A stretch of 64,000 bases of DNA from Henriciella pelagia (GCF_002088945.1 NZ_NCSU01000008.1:62001-126000); one strand, 5' to 3'. Numbered from the stretch's first letter, positions 51,990 through 60,377 are shown. Numbers and translations: made by a program. Notes: a model not told the origin generated them from the letters alone.

Positions 51990-52738
51990 TCCTCCGACGC
52001 CTCGCCACTTCCATCCGCAAGCAGGACTGGTTCACCGTCGCCACCGAGACGCTGATTGTCGTGTTTGGTGTCTTCATCGGTCTGGAGGTCAATAACTGGA
52101 ACCAGGCGCGAGCCGACGGGGTAGCCTATGACGAGGCCCTCATTCGCTTCGACGCAGAGATCGACAGGAACGTTGCCGAGCTCGAGCGCGTCATTGCTGA
52201 CCTCGCCATAGACCTTCCTCGTGCCGAGGCGGCGATTGAGACTCTTCAGGCCTGTAGCGATACCGAGGGCGCGAAGGCGCTGATCGATGAAGCGCTGTCG
52301 TCGGCGCGCGGAACAGCGAGCATACGGCTGCGACGCGCCTCTCTTGATGCTCTGACAAGCGACCCGGTCCTGCTGTCGCAGCAGACCAGCGAGGAGCGCC
52401 AGCGCTTTTCGGATCTCGCCTTCATGTTCGACCTTTACGAGGTCGAGGCGAGCTGGGCGGAGTTTCACCCGCTCGACATTCCCATTGAGAACGTGCCCGT
52501 GCTCGGTATCGGCACGCCGCTGCCGCCGCGCGAGACCGAATATGCAGGGCGAATTTATCAATGGAACAAGAGCTATCCGCTGGTCCTTTCAGCGCCGCTC
52601 ACCGAGGCCTGCAAGCAGGGTGAGCTGATCAAGGCCCTGTTCTCGTGGCATCGCTGGCAGAACAATCTGACTCCGCTTTCAGTGGGCGTGCTGGAAGAGC
52701 TCGATGCGACGAAAACATTGCTGGAGGAGAGATCATGA
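51986..52738 (+). CDS. family A DUF6090-like membrane protein 5
   Basis: A 250-residue copy. Anchor MILRRLATSIRKQDWFTVA matches A2, and the membrane segment ends GLEVNNWNQAR, with Glu where other copies have Gln. The core is degenerate (DALTSDPVLLS) and lacks the S/T-G pair, so this copy may have diverged in function. Cys in QACSDTE and EACKQGE fit a disulfide. Start 51986 overlaps A4; its stop overlaps B5, whose Shine-Dalgarno (GGAGGAGA) lies in the end of this gene. Confidence 0.75.
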   Translation: MILRRLATSIRKQDWFTVATETLIVVFGVFIGLEVNNWNQARADGVAYDEALIRFDAEIDRNVAELERVIADLAIDLPRAEAAIETLQACSDTEGAKALIDEALSSARGTASIRLRRASLDALTSDPVLLSQQTSEERQRFSDLAFMFDLYEVEASWAEFHPLDIPIENVPVLGIGTPLPPRETEYAGRIYQWNKSYPLVLSAPLTEACKQGELIKALFSWHRWQNNLTPLSVGVLEELDATKTLLEERS

Positions 52739-53223
52739 CCCTCGAACAAGCCGCCCTTATTGCGCAGATTGTCGGTGTGGTAGTCGTCGCCGCGACCCTC
52801 ATCTATCTTGCCATGCAGGTGCATCAGGGCGCGCAACAGATGCGCTCCGAAGGCCGGCAGGCGCAGCTCACCTATGACCAGACCGGCGTCTACAAATTCG
52901 TCGATTTTCCGGAGCTGGGCCGCATCTTCTCGCAGGCCGAAACGCCGAGTTTCGAGGAAAAGACCAAGCTTTTCTTCTGGATGATCGGGCAGATGCGGGC
53001 GCGAGAATATGAGTGGCTGCAATATCAGAATGGCGCCATCACGAAGGAGTCATGGGAGACGTATCAGGGCGTCATCTATTTCGTTCTTGGTACGCCGCGC
53101 GGCCGGGCGCTCTGGCAGCTTTGCCGGGGCTATTTCAACACCGGCTTCGCCGACATGGTGGATGGGATGGTACGCGACGTGCCCCCCATCGATCTATGGG
53201 ATCAATTGCAGGCTGTGGAGTGA
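52735..53223 (+). CDS. family B membrane-anchored helical protein 5
   Basis: A 162-residue copy with hydrophobic segment LIAQIVGVVVVAATLIYLAMQV (about residues 7-28) and MRAREYEWLQYQNGAITKESWETYQGVI, clearly paralogous to B1 although B1 lies at the far end of the array. The late part (GRALWQLCRGYFNTGFADMVDG) matches the family pattern. It is coupled to A5 by ATGA and A6 starts 4 bp after its stop. Confidence 0.74.
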   Translation: MTLEQAALIAQIVGVVVVAATLIYLAMQVHQGAQQMRSEGRQAQLTYDQTGVYKFVDFPELGRIFSQAETPSFEEKTKLFFWMIGQMRAREYEWLQYQNGAITKESWETYQGVIYFVLGTPRGRALWQLCRGYFNTGFADMVDGMVRDVPPIDLWDQLQAVE

Positions 53224-53227
53224 CCGG

Positions 53228-54010
53228 ATGATCCTTCGAAGCCTCGCCACTGCGCTGCGCAAGCAGGACTGGTTCACAGTTGTGATCGAAACGCTGATTG
53301 TCGTGTTCGGTGTTTTTCTCGGCATTCAGCTGGGCAACTGGAATGAGGCCCGCGAAACGCAGGAGCGGGCAAAGGATTTCAGCGAGCGGCTGATCGCCGA
53401 TCTTCGCTATGAGGCATGGGCCTATGATTACCTGATCGAATACAACAAGGATGTTCGCTCGGCAGCGCGAGCCGCACTCGATTCCATTTCCGGCGCCGCC
53501 CCGCTGTCCGACGAGCAGTTCGTGATCAATGCCTACAGGGCCACACAGTACAAATACAATGATCGCGGGCGCGCGACTTATGATGAGCTGATTTCGACAG
53601 GTGAGATTGGTCTGATCGAGGATGACACGCTTCGAACCACGGCGATTACGTTGTTCACGACCACGTTGCTGGATGTCATCGCCGAAGAGGGCCGCAACGC
53701 ACCGATCCGGGAAATCTTCAGGCGCAAGGTGCCGGCCAAGGTGCAGGCAGCGGTTCTGCGCGAGTGTGGCGACAGGTTTGTGCCGACAGGCGATGTTGAC
53801 GCGATCCGCGGGTCGCTCGCCTATGATTGCACCCTGTCAGTTCCGGAAGCTGATATCGCCGCTGCGGCGACTCTGTTACGCAGCGATGAGGGCCTTGTCG
53901 AAGCGCTGCAAATCCGATTTGCAGACCTCGAAACGGCGATCACCGACCTTGAACACGTCAATGCAGAGATGGTGGCCGACCTGCGCGATATCGCAGATCG
54001 CGAAGATTAG
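53228..54010 (+). CDS. family A DUF6090-like membrane protein 6
   Basis: A 260-residue copy. Anchor MILRSLATALRKQDWFTVV, membrane segment ending GIQLGNWNEAR, core YDELISTGEIGLI near residue 119. Two Cys (RECGDRF, YDCTLSV) again suggest a disulfide. The final region is helical and acidic. It starts 4 nt after the B5 stop, the only A start in the downstream run without an ATGA overlap. A gap of 86 bp follows before B6. Confidence 0.77.
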   Translation: MILRSLATALRKQDWFTVVIETLIVVFGVFLGIQLGNWNEARETQERAKDFSERLIADLRYEAWAYDYLIEYNKDVRSAARAALDSISGAAPLSDEQFVINAYRATQYKYNDRGRATYDELISTGEIGLIEDDTLRTTAITLFTTTLLDVIAEEGRNAPIREIFRRKVPAKVQAAVLRECGDRFVPTGDVDAIRGSLAYDCTLSVPEADIAAAATLLRSDEGLVEALQIRFADLETAITDLEHVNAEMVADLRDIADRED

Positions 54011-54096
54011 GCGGCTTGCAGCGATTGTGCTGATTTCAAATTTATTCGTCTTGGCGTAAAATTGCCAACGCGCAGGCGTGCGCCGGAGCTCAGACA

Positions 54097-54624
54097 ATGT
54101 CGCTGAACGAGGTCTATCTGGTCTCGCAGATTGTTGCAGCAGCGGCGGTTATTCCGTCCCTGATCGCGCTGATCATTTCCGTCCGCCAGAATACCCGCGC
54201 GCAGAAAACCGCTTCGGTCCAGTCGATCACGTCGGCGATTGCCGCGATCAATATTCCCGGCAGTGAGTCCCCGGCGCTCGGCGATGCCCTGCAGGTTGCC
54301 ACACGTGACTGGGAAGAAGCCAGCCGGGACCAACGCATCCTCGCCCACTATTTCCTGTTCAGTTTCTTCAAGCTTTGCGAGCAGGCCTGGTACCAGCATG
54401 AATCGGGTGCGCTGGATGAAAGCCAGTGGGCCGGATGGGAAAATTCGATCCTGCGCTTCTATCACAGTCCCGGCGTGAAGGAGGGGTGGTGGCCGCACCG
54501 GCGCGGCGCCTATTCGCCAGCCTTCCAGGAATTTCTTGCCCTGAGCACGCCGCCATCCTCGCTCGGCCTGTTCACCATGTTTGGGGAGCGCGAAGAGGCG
54601 TCCCCGCTGCAGGCGGTCTCCTGA
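54097..54624 (+). CDS. family B membrane-anchored helical protein 6
   Basis: A 175-residue copy closing the array. The hydrophobic segment (VSQIVAAAAVIPSLIALIISV, about residues 9-29) is followed by RQNTRAQKTASV, close to B3. The helical domain carries FKLCEQAWYQHESGALDESQWAGWENSI, the family E-Q-x(n)-G-x-L-x(3)-W pattern. It is separated from A6 by 86 bp and from the peptidase gene by 94 bp, so it could be transcribed with either. Confidence 0.72.
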   Translation: MSLNEVYLVSQIVAAAAVIPSLIALIISVRQNTRAQKTASVQSITSAIAAINIPGSESPALGDALQVATRDWEEASRDQRILAHYFLFSFFKLCEQAWYQHESGALDESQWAGWENSILRFYHSPGVKEGWWPHRRGAYSPAFQEFLALSTPPSSLGLFTMFGEREEASPLQAVS

Positions 54625-54718
54625 GGGCTGGCGGCCGGTCGCCCGAATTTAAAGGCTGACAAGCCGGTCACAATCGCTAGGGTCCCTGCAATACAGACCC
54701 GAAAAGAGAGGATAAAGG

Positions 54719-56131
54719 ATGATCAGGAAGCTGCTGCTCGCCACGACGCTCTGTTGCTGCGCGACTGCGCCCGGCATGACCGCGCAGGAGCGCGCCCCGC
54801 ATGAGCTTGAAGCGCGCGAAATCTATTCGGACATTGTCTCGATCCGCTCGGCGCGCGGGCAGGAGAAGATGCCCGAAATGGTCGACTATCTCGTCGCTGT
54901 CCTCAAGGAGGCCGGCTTCGAGGAGGATGATTTCGAGATCACCGATTACGACAATAAGGGAGAGGCGACGCAGGGCCTGATCGTCTGGTACCGCGCGGAA
55001 AATCCAAGTGAGGACCCGATCGTCCTTCTTGCCCACATGGATGTGGTCGATGCGCTGGCCGAGGACTGGGTGCGCCCGCCCTTCGAGCTGATCGAGGAAG
55101 AAGGCTATTTCTTCGGGCGCGGCACGGCTGACAACAAGTATGGCGTCACGCAGCTCGTCTCCACCTTCATCCGTCTCAAGGAAGAGGGATTTGAGCCGAC
55201 GCGCGACCTTGTCATGGTGCTGTCGGGCGATGAAGAGACCGGCATGGTCTCGACGCGCGGCCAGGCGAAATATGTCGATGAGGTCGTGAAGCCGGCCTTC
55301 GTGCTGAACGCTGATGCTGGCGGTCTTGCGCTCGGCGATGATGGTGAACCGCTCTATTATGGTGTGCAGGGCGCAGAGAAGACCTATGCGACCTTCGAGC
55401 TGACGGTGACCAATCCGGGCGGGCATTCATCGACGCCGCGCAAGGACAATGCGATCTATGAACTTGCCGATGCGCTGAAGGCGATCCAGGCCTATGAATT
55501 CCCGGTAATGTCGAGCGAGCTGACGCGGGCCTCCCTGCGCTCGAGTGGGCGACAGCGGCTCGACGGCCTCGGCAAGGCGATGCGGGATTTTGCCGATGAC
55601 CCGACTGATGAGGATGCGATTGCGGTGCTGCGCGCCAATCCGGCGACAGTCGGCACAATCGGAACGACCTGCGTTGCGACCATGCTGCGCGGCGGCCATG
55701 CCGAAAACGCGCTGCCACAGTCGGCAACGGCGACCGTGAACTGCCGCATCTTCCCGGGTGTCGGCATCGAGGCGACAGAAGAAACGCTGAAACAGGTGGT
55801 CGCGAATGAGGATGTGAAATTCAAGCTGATCTCCGATCTCGTCGAAAGCCCGGAATCAGTGCTGCGCGAGGATGTGATGGCGGCGCTAGAGACCGCTCTT
55901 GCGGCCCGCGGGGCTGATGTGCCGATCCTGCCGCACATGTCATCAGGTGGCACGGACGGCATGCACTACCGCAATCTCGGCTATGACACGGTCGGCATTT
56001 CGGGCGCTGCCGCAAAGCAGAACGACACGTTTGCCCACGGACTGAATGAGCGTCTGCCGGTGAAGAGCTTCTATGACGGGCTCGATCATTTCTATATCGT
56101 GATCAAGGAGCTTGCCTCGCCGGAGGCCTGA
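54719..56131 (+). CDS. M20 family metallopeptidase, exported
   Basis: A 470-residue zinc peptidase of the M20/M25/M40 type. A signal region (LLLATTLCCCATAPGMTAQ) precedes the catalytic domain with LLAHMDVVDA, GTADNKYG, SGDEETG and an inserted dimerisation region (GGHSSTPRKDN), then the C-terminal His in FAHGLNERLPV. It probably hydrolyses peptides or acylated amino acids in the periplasm. GAGAGGATAAAGG precedes the ATG. Not part of the array upstream. Confidence 0.92.
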   Translation: MIRKLLLATTLCCCATAPGMTAQERAPHELEAREIYSDIVSIRSARGQEKMPEMVDYLVAVLKEAGFEEDDFEITDYDNKGEATQGLIVWYRAENPSEDPIVLLAHMDVVDALAEDWVRPPFELIEEEGYFFGRGTADNKYGVTQLVSTFIRLKEEGFEPTRDLVMVLSGDEETGMVSTRGQAKYVDEVVKPAFVLNADAGGLALGDDGEPLYYGVQGAEKTYATFELTVTNPGGHSSTPRKDNAIYELADALKAIQAYEFPVMSSELTRASLRSSGRQRLDGLGKAMRDFADDPTDEDAIAVLRANPATVGTIGTTCVATMLRGGHAENALPQSATATVNCRIFPGVGIEATEETLKQVVANEDVKFKLISDLVESPESVLREDVMAALETALAARGADVPILPHMSSGGTDGMHYRNLGYDTVGISGAAAKQNDTFAHGLNERLPVKSFYDGLDHFYIVIKELASPEA

Positions 56132-56234
56132 TCCTGGCGAGCAGGCAGGTGCTTGCCGAGCCAGGCAGCGATACCATTCGGTGTCCGGCTTTGGGTGCCT
56201 GCCTGTTCCTGTGTCGCTTGGGACGGGTCCCGGC

Positions 56235-56621
56235 CTAGATTGCGGACGCTTGTGCTCGGGGTGCGGCGACGCAATTGACGTCGGACAGCCTGTACTTCTC
56301 CCCCGTCTCGCGGCGGACCACGAAGCAGTGGCGGCCATCGGTGACGATATCGAAGGGTATCGGAATGGACGGGCTGCTGGTTTCCAGCGGTCCGAGACTG
56401 GGCGGCAGGACGGTCAGGCTGGTTTCTTCTGTGAGGTCACCGGCACCGAGGCGGATGTCATTGCGGCCCATAGCTTCGGCGAGCACGGATTTCACCCGCG
56501 ACAGGGTTGTGTCATCCGAACGGGTCAGCGTGGCCGGTTCGCTGGTCTGCGCGGTTGTGCAGGCCGTTACCAGGTTCAGCGTCGCGATCGCGGAGAGGAT
56601 GAGCTTGATCGGGTTCTTCAT
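56235..56621 (-). CDS. lipoprotein, unknown
   Basis: A 128-residue lipoprotein (signal ending LNLVTACTTAQ, Cys near residue 21). The rest is a small mixed domain with two further Cys (HCFVV and VNCVA) and a Pro-rich middle (VLPPSLGPLETSSPSIPIP). Its start overlaps the S41 protease stop by 4 nt (ATGA), so the two are coupled and may work together. The 103-bp gap to the convergent peptidase gene has no terminator I can identify. Confidence 0.75.
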   Translation of the reverse strand: MKNPIKLILSAIATLNLVTACTTAQTSEPATLTRSDDTTLSRVKSVLAEAMGRNDIRLGAGDLTEETSLTVLPPSLGPLETSSPSIPIPFDIVTDGRHCFVVRRETGEKYRLSDVNCVAAPRAQASAI

Positions 56622-58306
56622 TGTGAGCGGCCACGGTAATCGCCCGGCATGGAAAGGTCCATATTATTCTCGAGTACGTCCGGTTCCGGCAGTTCGAGCC
56701 GTGCGCCGAGCGTCTCATCGGGCGCTGAGGCCGTGCCCTTCTCGCCGGATGGGTCAGCGCTCGCGCCCGGAGGCAGCGCGGGGCAGGTGCCATCGCTACG
56801 ATATTGCAGCGCGGCGGCGAGGAGCGCTTCGCTGGTGTCGCCGAGCTGGTTCTGGAAGTCATCCCTGACGACACACCCCGGGGTTTCGACACCGAAGGCG
56901 AAAGATGAATTCGCCGGGACGAAGCCGTCGGCAAAGTCACCGAAGTTCTTGTCGTTCACGCCCTGGAACTGGATCGTGTAATAGGTCTGGCCGCAATTGT
57001 CCTGTGGGTAGAAGCCATATGGCTTGCCGCAGGTGATGTCGCCGATGAGGACCACTTCGACATCGATGCCGCGCAGGCCATTGATCACCGCCTCGCTCGC
57101 GCTGCATGTGCTGCCGGTGGAGAGAATGTAGACGCGGCCAAGATCCAGCGTCGGCAAGCTGGCGCCATTGGTGAGGCTGAAGCCGAGACCGGTGCGGTAA
57201 AAGGGAATGGGGCTATTCACCTCCCCTGTGACCGGGTTGATATTGCCAGCAGCCGCATTGAAGCGCAGCAATTCGAAGGTGCGATTACTGGTGCGGGAAT
57301 TGCCGGCGATCATGTAGGAGAGCTGGCTGGCCACGGCGAGAAGGCCGCCGCCATTGTAGCGCAGGTCGAGAACGAGGTCGGTGACGCCAGCCGTCGCAAG
57401 GGTCTGCATCGCATCGGCAATCTGCTTTTCCGACGAGAACGGGCTGAATGTGTTGAAGACGATATAGCCGACATCCCCTGTCGCGGTTGGAATGACCGAA
57501 GTGCGGATGACGGGCTGGCGCGATATATTGGCGGCAGACAGGGTGACCGTCCGCGTCGCCGAGGTGCCCGGGTCGGACACGGTAAAGGTGTGACTCTCGC
57601 CGACCGTGTCCGGAAAGAGGGCCGCATTGATCTGGTTGACCGCAGCTTGCGAGGCGGCATTGACGATGTCGATGCCGTCCACACTCAGAAGCCTGGTGCC
57701 GCGAATGAGGTTCTGCTGGCCGGAGACGATCTCGGCTGCCGGCGAGCCGGGCTCGACATAGCGGATGCGGACATCACGCGGCGGTGTGGCGGCGAGGATG
57801 GCATAGCTCGCGCCATAGGCTGGCGATGGCGCAGAGTTGCGCGCCGCAAGATAGTCCTCGGTGGGTTCACTGAAATGGAAATCGTCCTTGGCCTCGCCTG
57901 ATGCGGTGACGGCGCTGGTCTTGAGATCGTCGAAATAGGGGACGCGGGCGGTGTAATTGTCCGGGTCTAGATCGGGCACTTCAGTCCGCCACAGATAGGT
58001 CTCGTCGGTCCATGAGCGCAGCCAGAGAAGCTCTTCCAGCAGCGAGCCTGCCTCATCGGGAAATGGATTACCCTCAATGTCGACGCCGGTTCGCGGGGTC
58101 TCGCACTGATCCTTGAAGAGGCTTGCATCCTCATACACGCCCGGCGTGTAGGTCGGACCTGAACCGCCGGATGGCGGGGGTGAAGGGGGAGGGGGTGGAG
58201 CGGGCGGTGCGCTGCTTCCGCCACCGCCACCTCCGCCGCCCCCGCAGGCGGCAAGGCCGAAAAGAATGGCTGACGCCAGAATGGCGGACGGACGGTTCAT
58301 CGGCAT
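56618..58306 (-). CDS. S41 family peptidase, lipoprotein with poly-Gly/Pro linker
   Basis: A 562-residue protease. Signal ends at LAAC, followed by a run of Gly residues and a Pro/Ser-rich linker (about residues 20-50). A domain of about 100 residues precedes a PDZ domain (IRYVEPGSPAAEIVSGQQNL) and the S41 catalytic domain (LVLDLRYNGGG; STCSASEAVINGL with the likely nucleophile Ser; GKPYG). Such enzymes act on periplasmic or envelope proteins. The start 58306 (MPMN) or 58300 are both possible. Coupled to the lipoprotein at 56235. Confidence 0.88.
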   Translation of the reverse strand: MPMNRPSAILASAILFGLAACGGGGGGGGGSSAPPAPPPPPSPPPSGGSGPTYTPGVYEDASLFKDQCETPRTGVDIEGNPFPDEAGSLLEELLWLRSWTDETYLWRTEVPDLDPDNYTARVPYFDDLKTSAVTASGEAKDDFHFSEPTEDYLAARNSAPSPAYGASYAILAATPPRDVRIRYVEPGSPAAEIVSGQQNLIRGTRLLSVDGIDIVNAASQAAVNQINAALFPDTVGESHTFTVSDPGTSATRTVTLSAANISRQPVIRTSVIPTATGDVGYIVFNTFSPFSSEKQIADAMQTLATAGVTDLVLDLRYNGGGLLAVASQLSYMIAGNSRTSNRTFELLRFNAAAGNINPVTGEVNSPIPFYRTGLGFSLTNGASLPTLDLGRVYILSTGSTCSASEAVINGLRGIDVEVVLIGDITCGKPYGFYPQDNCGQTYYTIQFQGVNDKNFGDFADGFVPANSSFAFGVETPGCVVRDDFQNQLGDTSEALLAAALQYRSDGTCPALPPGASADPSGEKGTASAPDETLGARLELPEPDVLENNMDLSMPGDYRGRSQ

Positions 58307-58420
58307 GTATGTATTTCCCTGACGCTCCAGGTTGAAACAGGAGCCACAGAGGCGCGCAGAGCGCAAGCCGGAGCGACACGCGGTGAGCAGGGCCGGGGAG
58401 AGGGAGGGCAGGCAGAAGCC

Positions 58421-59089
58421 TCAGCTACGCTTGGCGCATTGGCGAAGCTTGTCGAGATTCAGCACTCTGATGAAACGATAGCCGAGCTCGATAATACCCT
58501 GCTCTTCAAGCTTCTTGAGTGTCTGGTTCACGGTCACCTTGGAGATTCCGAGGATGACGGAGAAGTCAGACTGCGTGAAGGGAAGGGAGGTTTCCGGTTT
58601 CCGGCCTCGCGACAGAATAACCAGCATCTTCGCGATACGCTGCGCGGAGGGGAGCCGGCGCGCATCATCATAGACTTCGAGGAGCAGGGCGTTCTTGCTG
58701 CTGGTCACCTGGAAACAGGCTTTCAGGATTTCGGGGAATTCCTCGACGATTTTGCGGAACTGTTCGAAGTGAACGGCCATGATGACGGTTGGGCCAATCG
58801 CCTGGGCAGAGAGTTTGCGCGGCTGACACTCATAATAGACGAACTCCCCATAGTGGTGCCCCTGGCCAAGCTCTACCATCTGGAGAAACCCGTCCGCTTC
58901 GGTGAGCGTGCCGAACGCGACGGCGCCGGATTCCACCCAGTTCATATGTTCTGTGGTTTCGCCTTGTACGTGAATTATGTCCCCGTCCTTGTAATTGCGG
59001 GAGGTCGCCGCCTCCTTCAACGCGGCAGCCGCGTCTGCGTGCAGCAGGTCAAACAGGGCGGGAATGCTGAAGTCGAAGATTCGGGACAC
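58421..59089 (-). CDS. Crp/Fnr family transcriptional regulator
   Basis: A 222-residue regulator with an N-terminal cNMP-binding-like barrel (GDIIHVQGETTEHMNWVESG, about residues 35-55) and a C-terminal winged helix (TQSDFSVILGISKVTVNQTLKKLEEQGII). The FNR-type N-terminal Cys cluster is absent, so oxygen sensing through iron-sulfur is unlikely. The upstream 216 bp is AT-rich and separates it from the divergent small gene at 59306. Confidence 0.88.
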   Translation of the reverse strand: MSRIFDFSIPALFDLLHADAAAALKEAATSRNYKDGDIIHVQGETTEHMNWVESGAVAFGTLTEADGFLQMVELGQGHHYGEFVYYECQPRKLSAQAIGPTVIMAVHFEQFRKIVEEFPEILKACFQVTSSKNALLLEVYDDARRLPSAQRIAKMLVILSRGRKPETSLPFTQSDFSVILGISKVTVNQTLKKLEEQGIIELGYRFIRVLNLDKLRQCAKRS

Positions 59090-59305
59090 GATGCTGGAAT
59101 GTTTAAATAATTAGTCTTCGGAATCATAGCGCGAATGTATAATTTAGCAGTAGATAAAATAAATGCGCGTCTGATTTCCAGCTGCAACCGGCAGCGGGAG
59201 GCGTCGGAACGGTTAATCAGCGGGAATCGGAGCTCAGGCTGATTCATCGTGAGGAGATGGACCGTTCCGGATGCTGGTACGATCTGAACCGCATGAAAGG
59301 GAGTT

Positions 59306-59548
59306 ATGGAGCAACAATTAAAGGCCAGAACCGAGTTGCAGAGCATTGCGGTCGACCTTTACAAGTCTTCGACCAATCGCAAGCTATCCTCGGTCGAGAT
59401 GACCGCCGTTCCACGAAAGGGCGAAATCGTCTGGATCGAAAGCCGGCGCGTCGCAATGATGGTTGAAGACGTGATCTGGAATGCCGAGAACAATTCCGTG
59501 CAGGTCTATCTCGCGCCGGACAGAAACCGGCTCGACCGTTCGGACTGA
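59306..59548 (+). CDS. small protein, unknown
   Basis: An 80-residue protein with no signal or membrane segment. It has a basic start (LKARTELQSIAVDLYKSS), then WIESRRVAMMVEDVIWNAE and an acidic-basic tail. GGGAG lies 5 nt before the ATG. It is divergent from the Crp/Fnr gene and followed after 46 bp by the channel gene, so it may be in the channel operon. No family is recognised. Confidence 0.65.
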   Translation: MEQQLKARTELQSIAVDLYKSSTNRKLSSVEMTAVPRKGEIVWIESRRVAMMVEDVIWNAENNSVQVYLAPDRNRLDRSD

Positions 59549-59570
59549 CGGCTAATCCATTGATCTTGAA

Positions 59571-59590
59571 AGGGTGTCGTGGGACACCCT
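59571..59590 (+). promoter_or_regulatory. hairpin just upstream of the channel start
   Basis: Perfect 8-bp stem AGGGTGTC / GACACCCT with loop GTGG, ending 4 nt before the ATG at 59595. It occupies the place where a Shine-Dalgarno would be and no other ribosome site is seen, so it may control translation; no U tract follows. Confidence 0.45.
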
Positions 59591-59594
59591 CGCC

Positions 59595-60377
59595 ATGAGT
59601 GATCGCGCGGGCCTGAATCGCCAGCTGTTCTGGCTGTATGAGGGGACGGGGAAAGGCCCGTTCGTCTTCCGCTGGGCTCTGCTGATCTTCGATATCCTCA
59701 CCATCGGATATTTTCTGTGGGCGCCCTTCGACCAGCGTGAACGGTCTCATTATGCCGTCGATTACGTCATCGGCATCGTTATCCTGTTCGACCTTGTGGC
59801 GCGATTTTACATCGCCCGTCACAAGCACCGCTTCTTCCTGAAGTGGATCAACTGGGCTGACCTTGTTGTTGTGGTCACCATGTTCGCACCGCTGCTGGTC
59901 TCCAACTTTGCCTTCCTGCGTATCCTGCGGGCGGTGCGGGCCGTGCGTGCCTTCACCTTCATCCGCCGCGTGAAAGGCATCACGCCGTATTTCCAGCGCT
60001 ATGAACGCATCATCGACAAGGTCACCAACCTCGTCGTCTTCGTGTTCATCATGGCGGCGATTGTCTATGCCACGCAAGTCGGCCGCAATGATGACATTCG
60101 CACCTATCTGGACTCCCTCTATTTCGCGATCTCCAGCCTGACGACGACAGGTTATGGCGATATCATCATGGACAACCAGCTTGGCCGCCTGCTGGCCATC
60201 ATGATCATGGTGCTGGGCCTGTCGCTGTTCCTGCAGCTCTTGCGTGCCCTGATCGAGCCGGATCAAAAGGTGGATTGCGAGTGCGAAACATGCGGACTGG
60301 TGCGGCATGACCGGGACGCCATTCACTGCAAGCATTGCGGTTCGCCGATCAAGATCAAGACCGAAGGCCTTACATGA
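59595..60377 (+). CDS. voltage-gated-type potassium channel with zinc-ribbon-like tail
   Basis: A 260-residue ion channel with about six hydrophobic segments; the fourth is rich in Arg (AVRAVRAFTFIRRVKG), voltage-sensor-like, and the pore has the selectivity filter TTTGYGD. The C terminus carries two CxxC pairs (CECETCG, HCKHCG) that could bind zinc, perhaps as a cytoplasmic control element. A GTG at 59574 is in frame; ATG 59595 is preferred. It overlaps the next gene by 4 nt (ATGA). Confidence 0.88.
   Translation: MSDRAGLNRQLFWLYEGTGKGPFVFRWALLIFDILTIGYFLWAPFDQRERSHYAVDYVIGIVILFDLVARFYIARHKHRFFLKWINWADLVVVVTMFAPLLVSNFAFLRILRAVRAVRAFTFIRRVKGITPYFQRYERIIDKVTNLVVFVFIMAAIVYATQVGRNDDIRTYLDSLYFAISSLTTTGYGDIIMDNQLGRLLAIMIMVLGLSLFLQLLRALIEPDQKVDCECETCGLVRHDRDAIHCKHCGSPIKIKTEGLT

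Noticed and set aside
46079-54624. Whether the A/B array is a known phage-defence or toxin-antitoxin island
   Set aside because: No nuclease, helicase, ATPase, toxin or DNA-binding domain was seen in the array, and no integrase or tRNA lies beside it, so I do not claim that role.
56132-56234. Inverted CAGGCAGG / CCTGCCTG in the gap between convergent genes as a terminator
   Set aside because: The arms are about 50 bp apart with no U tract on either side, so a simple terminator is not supported.
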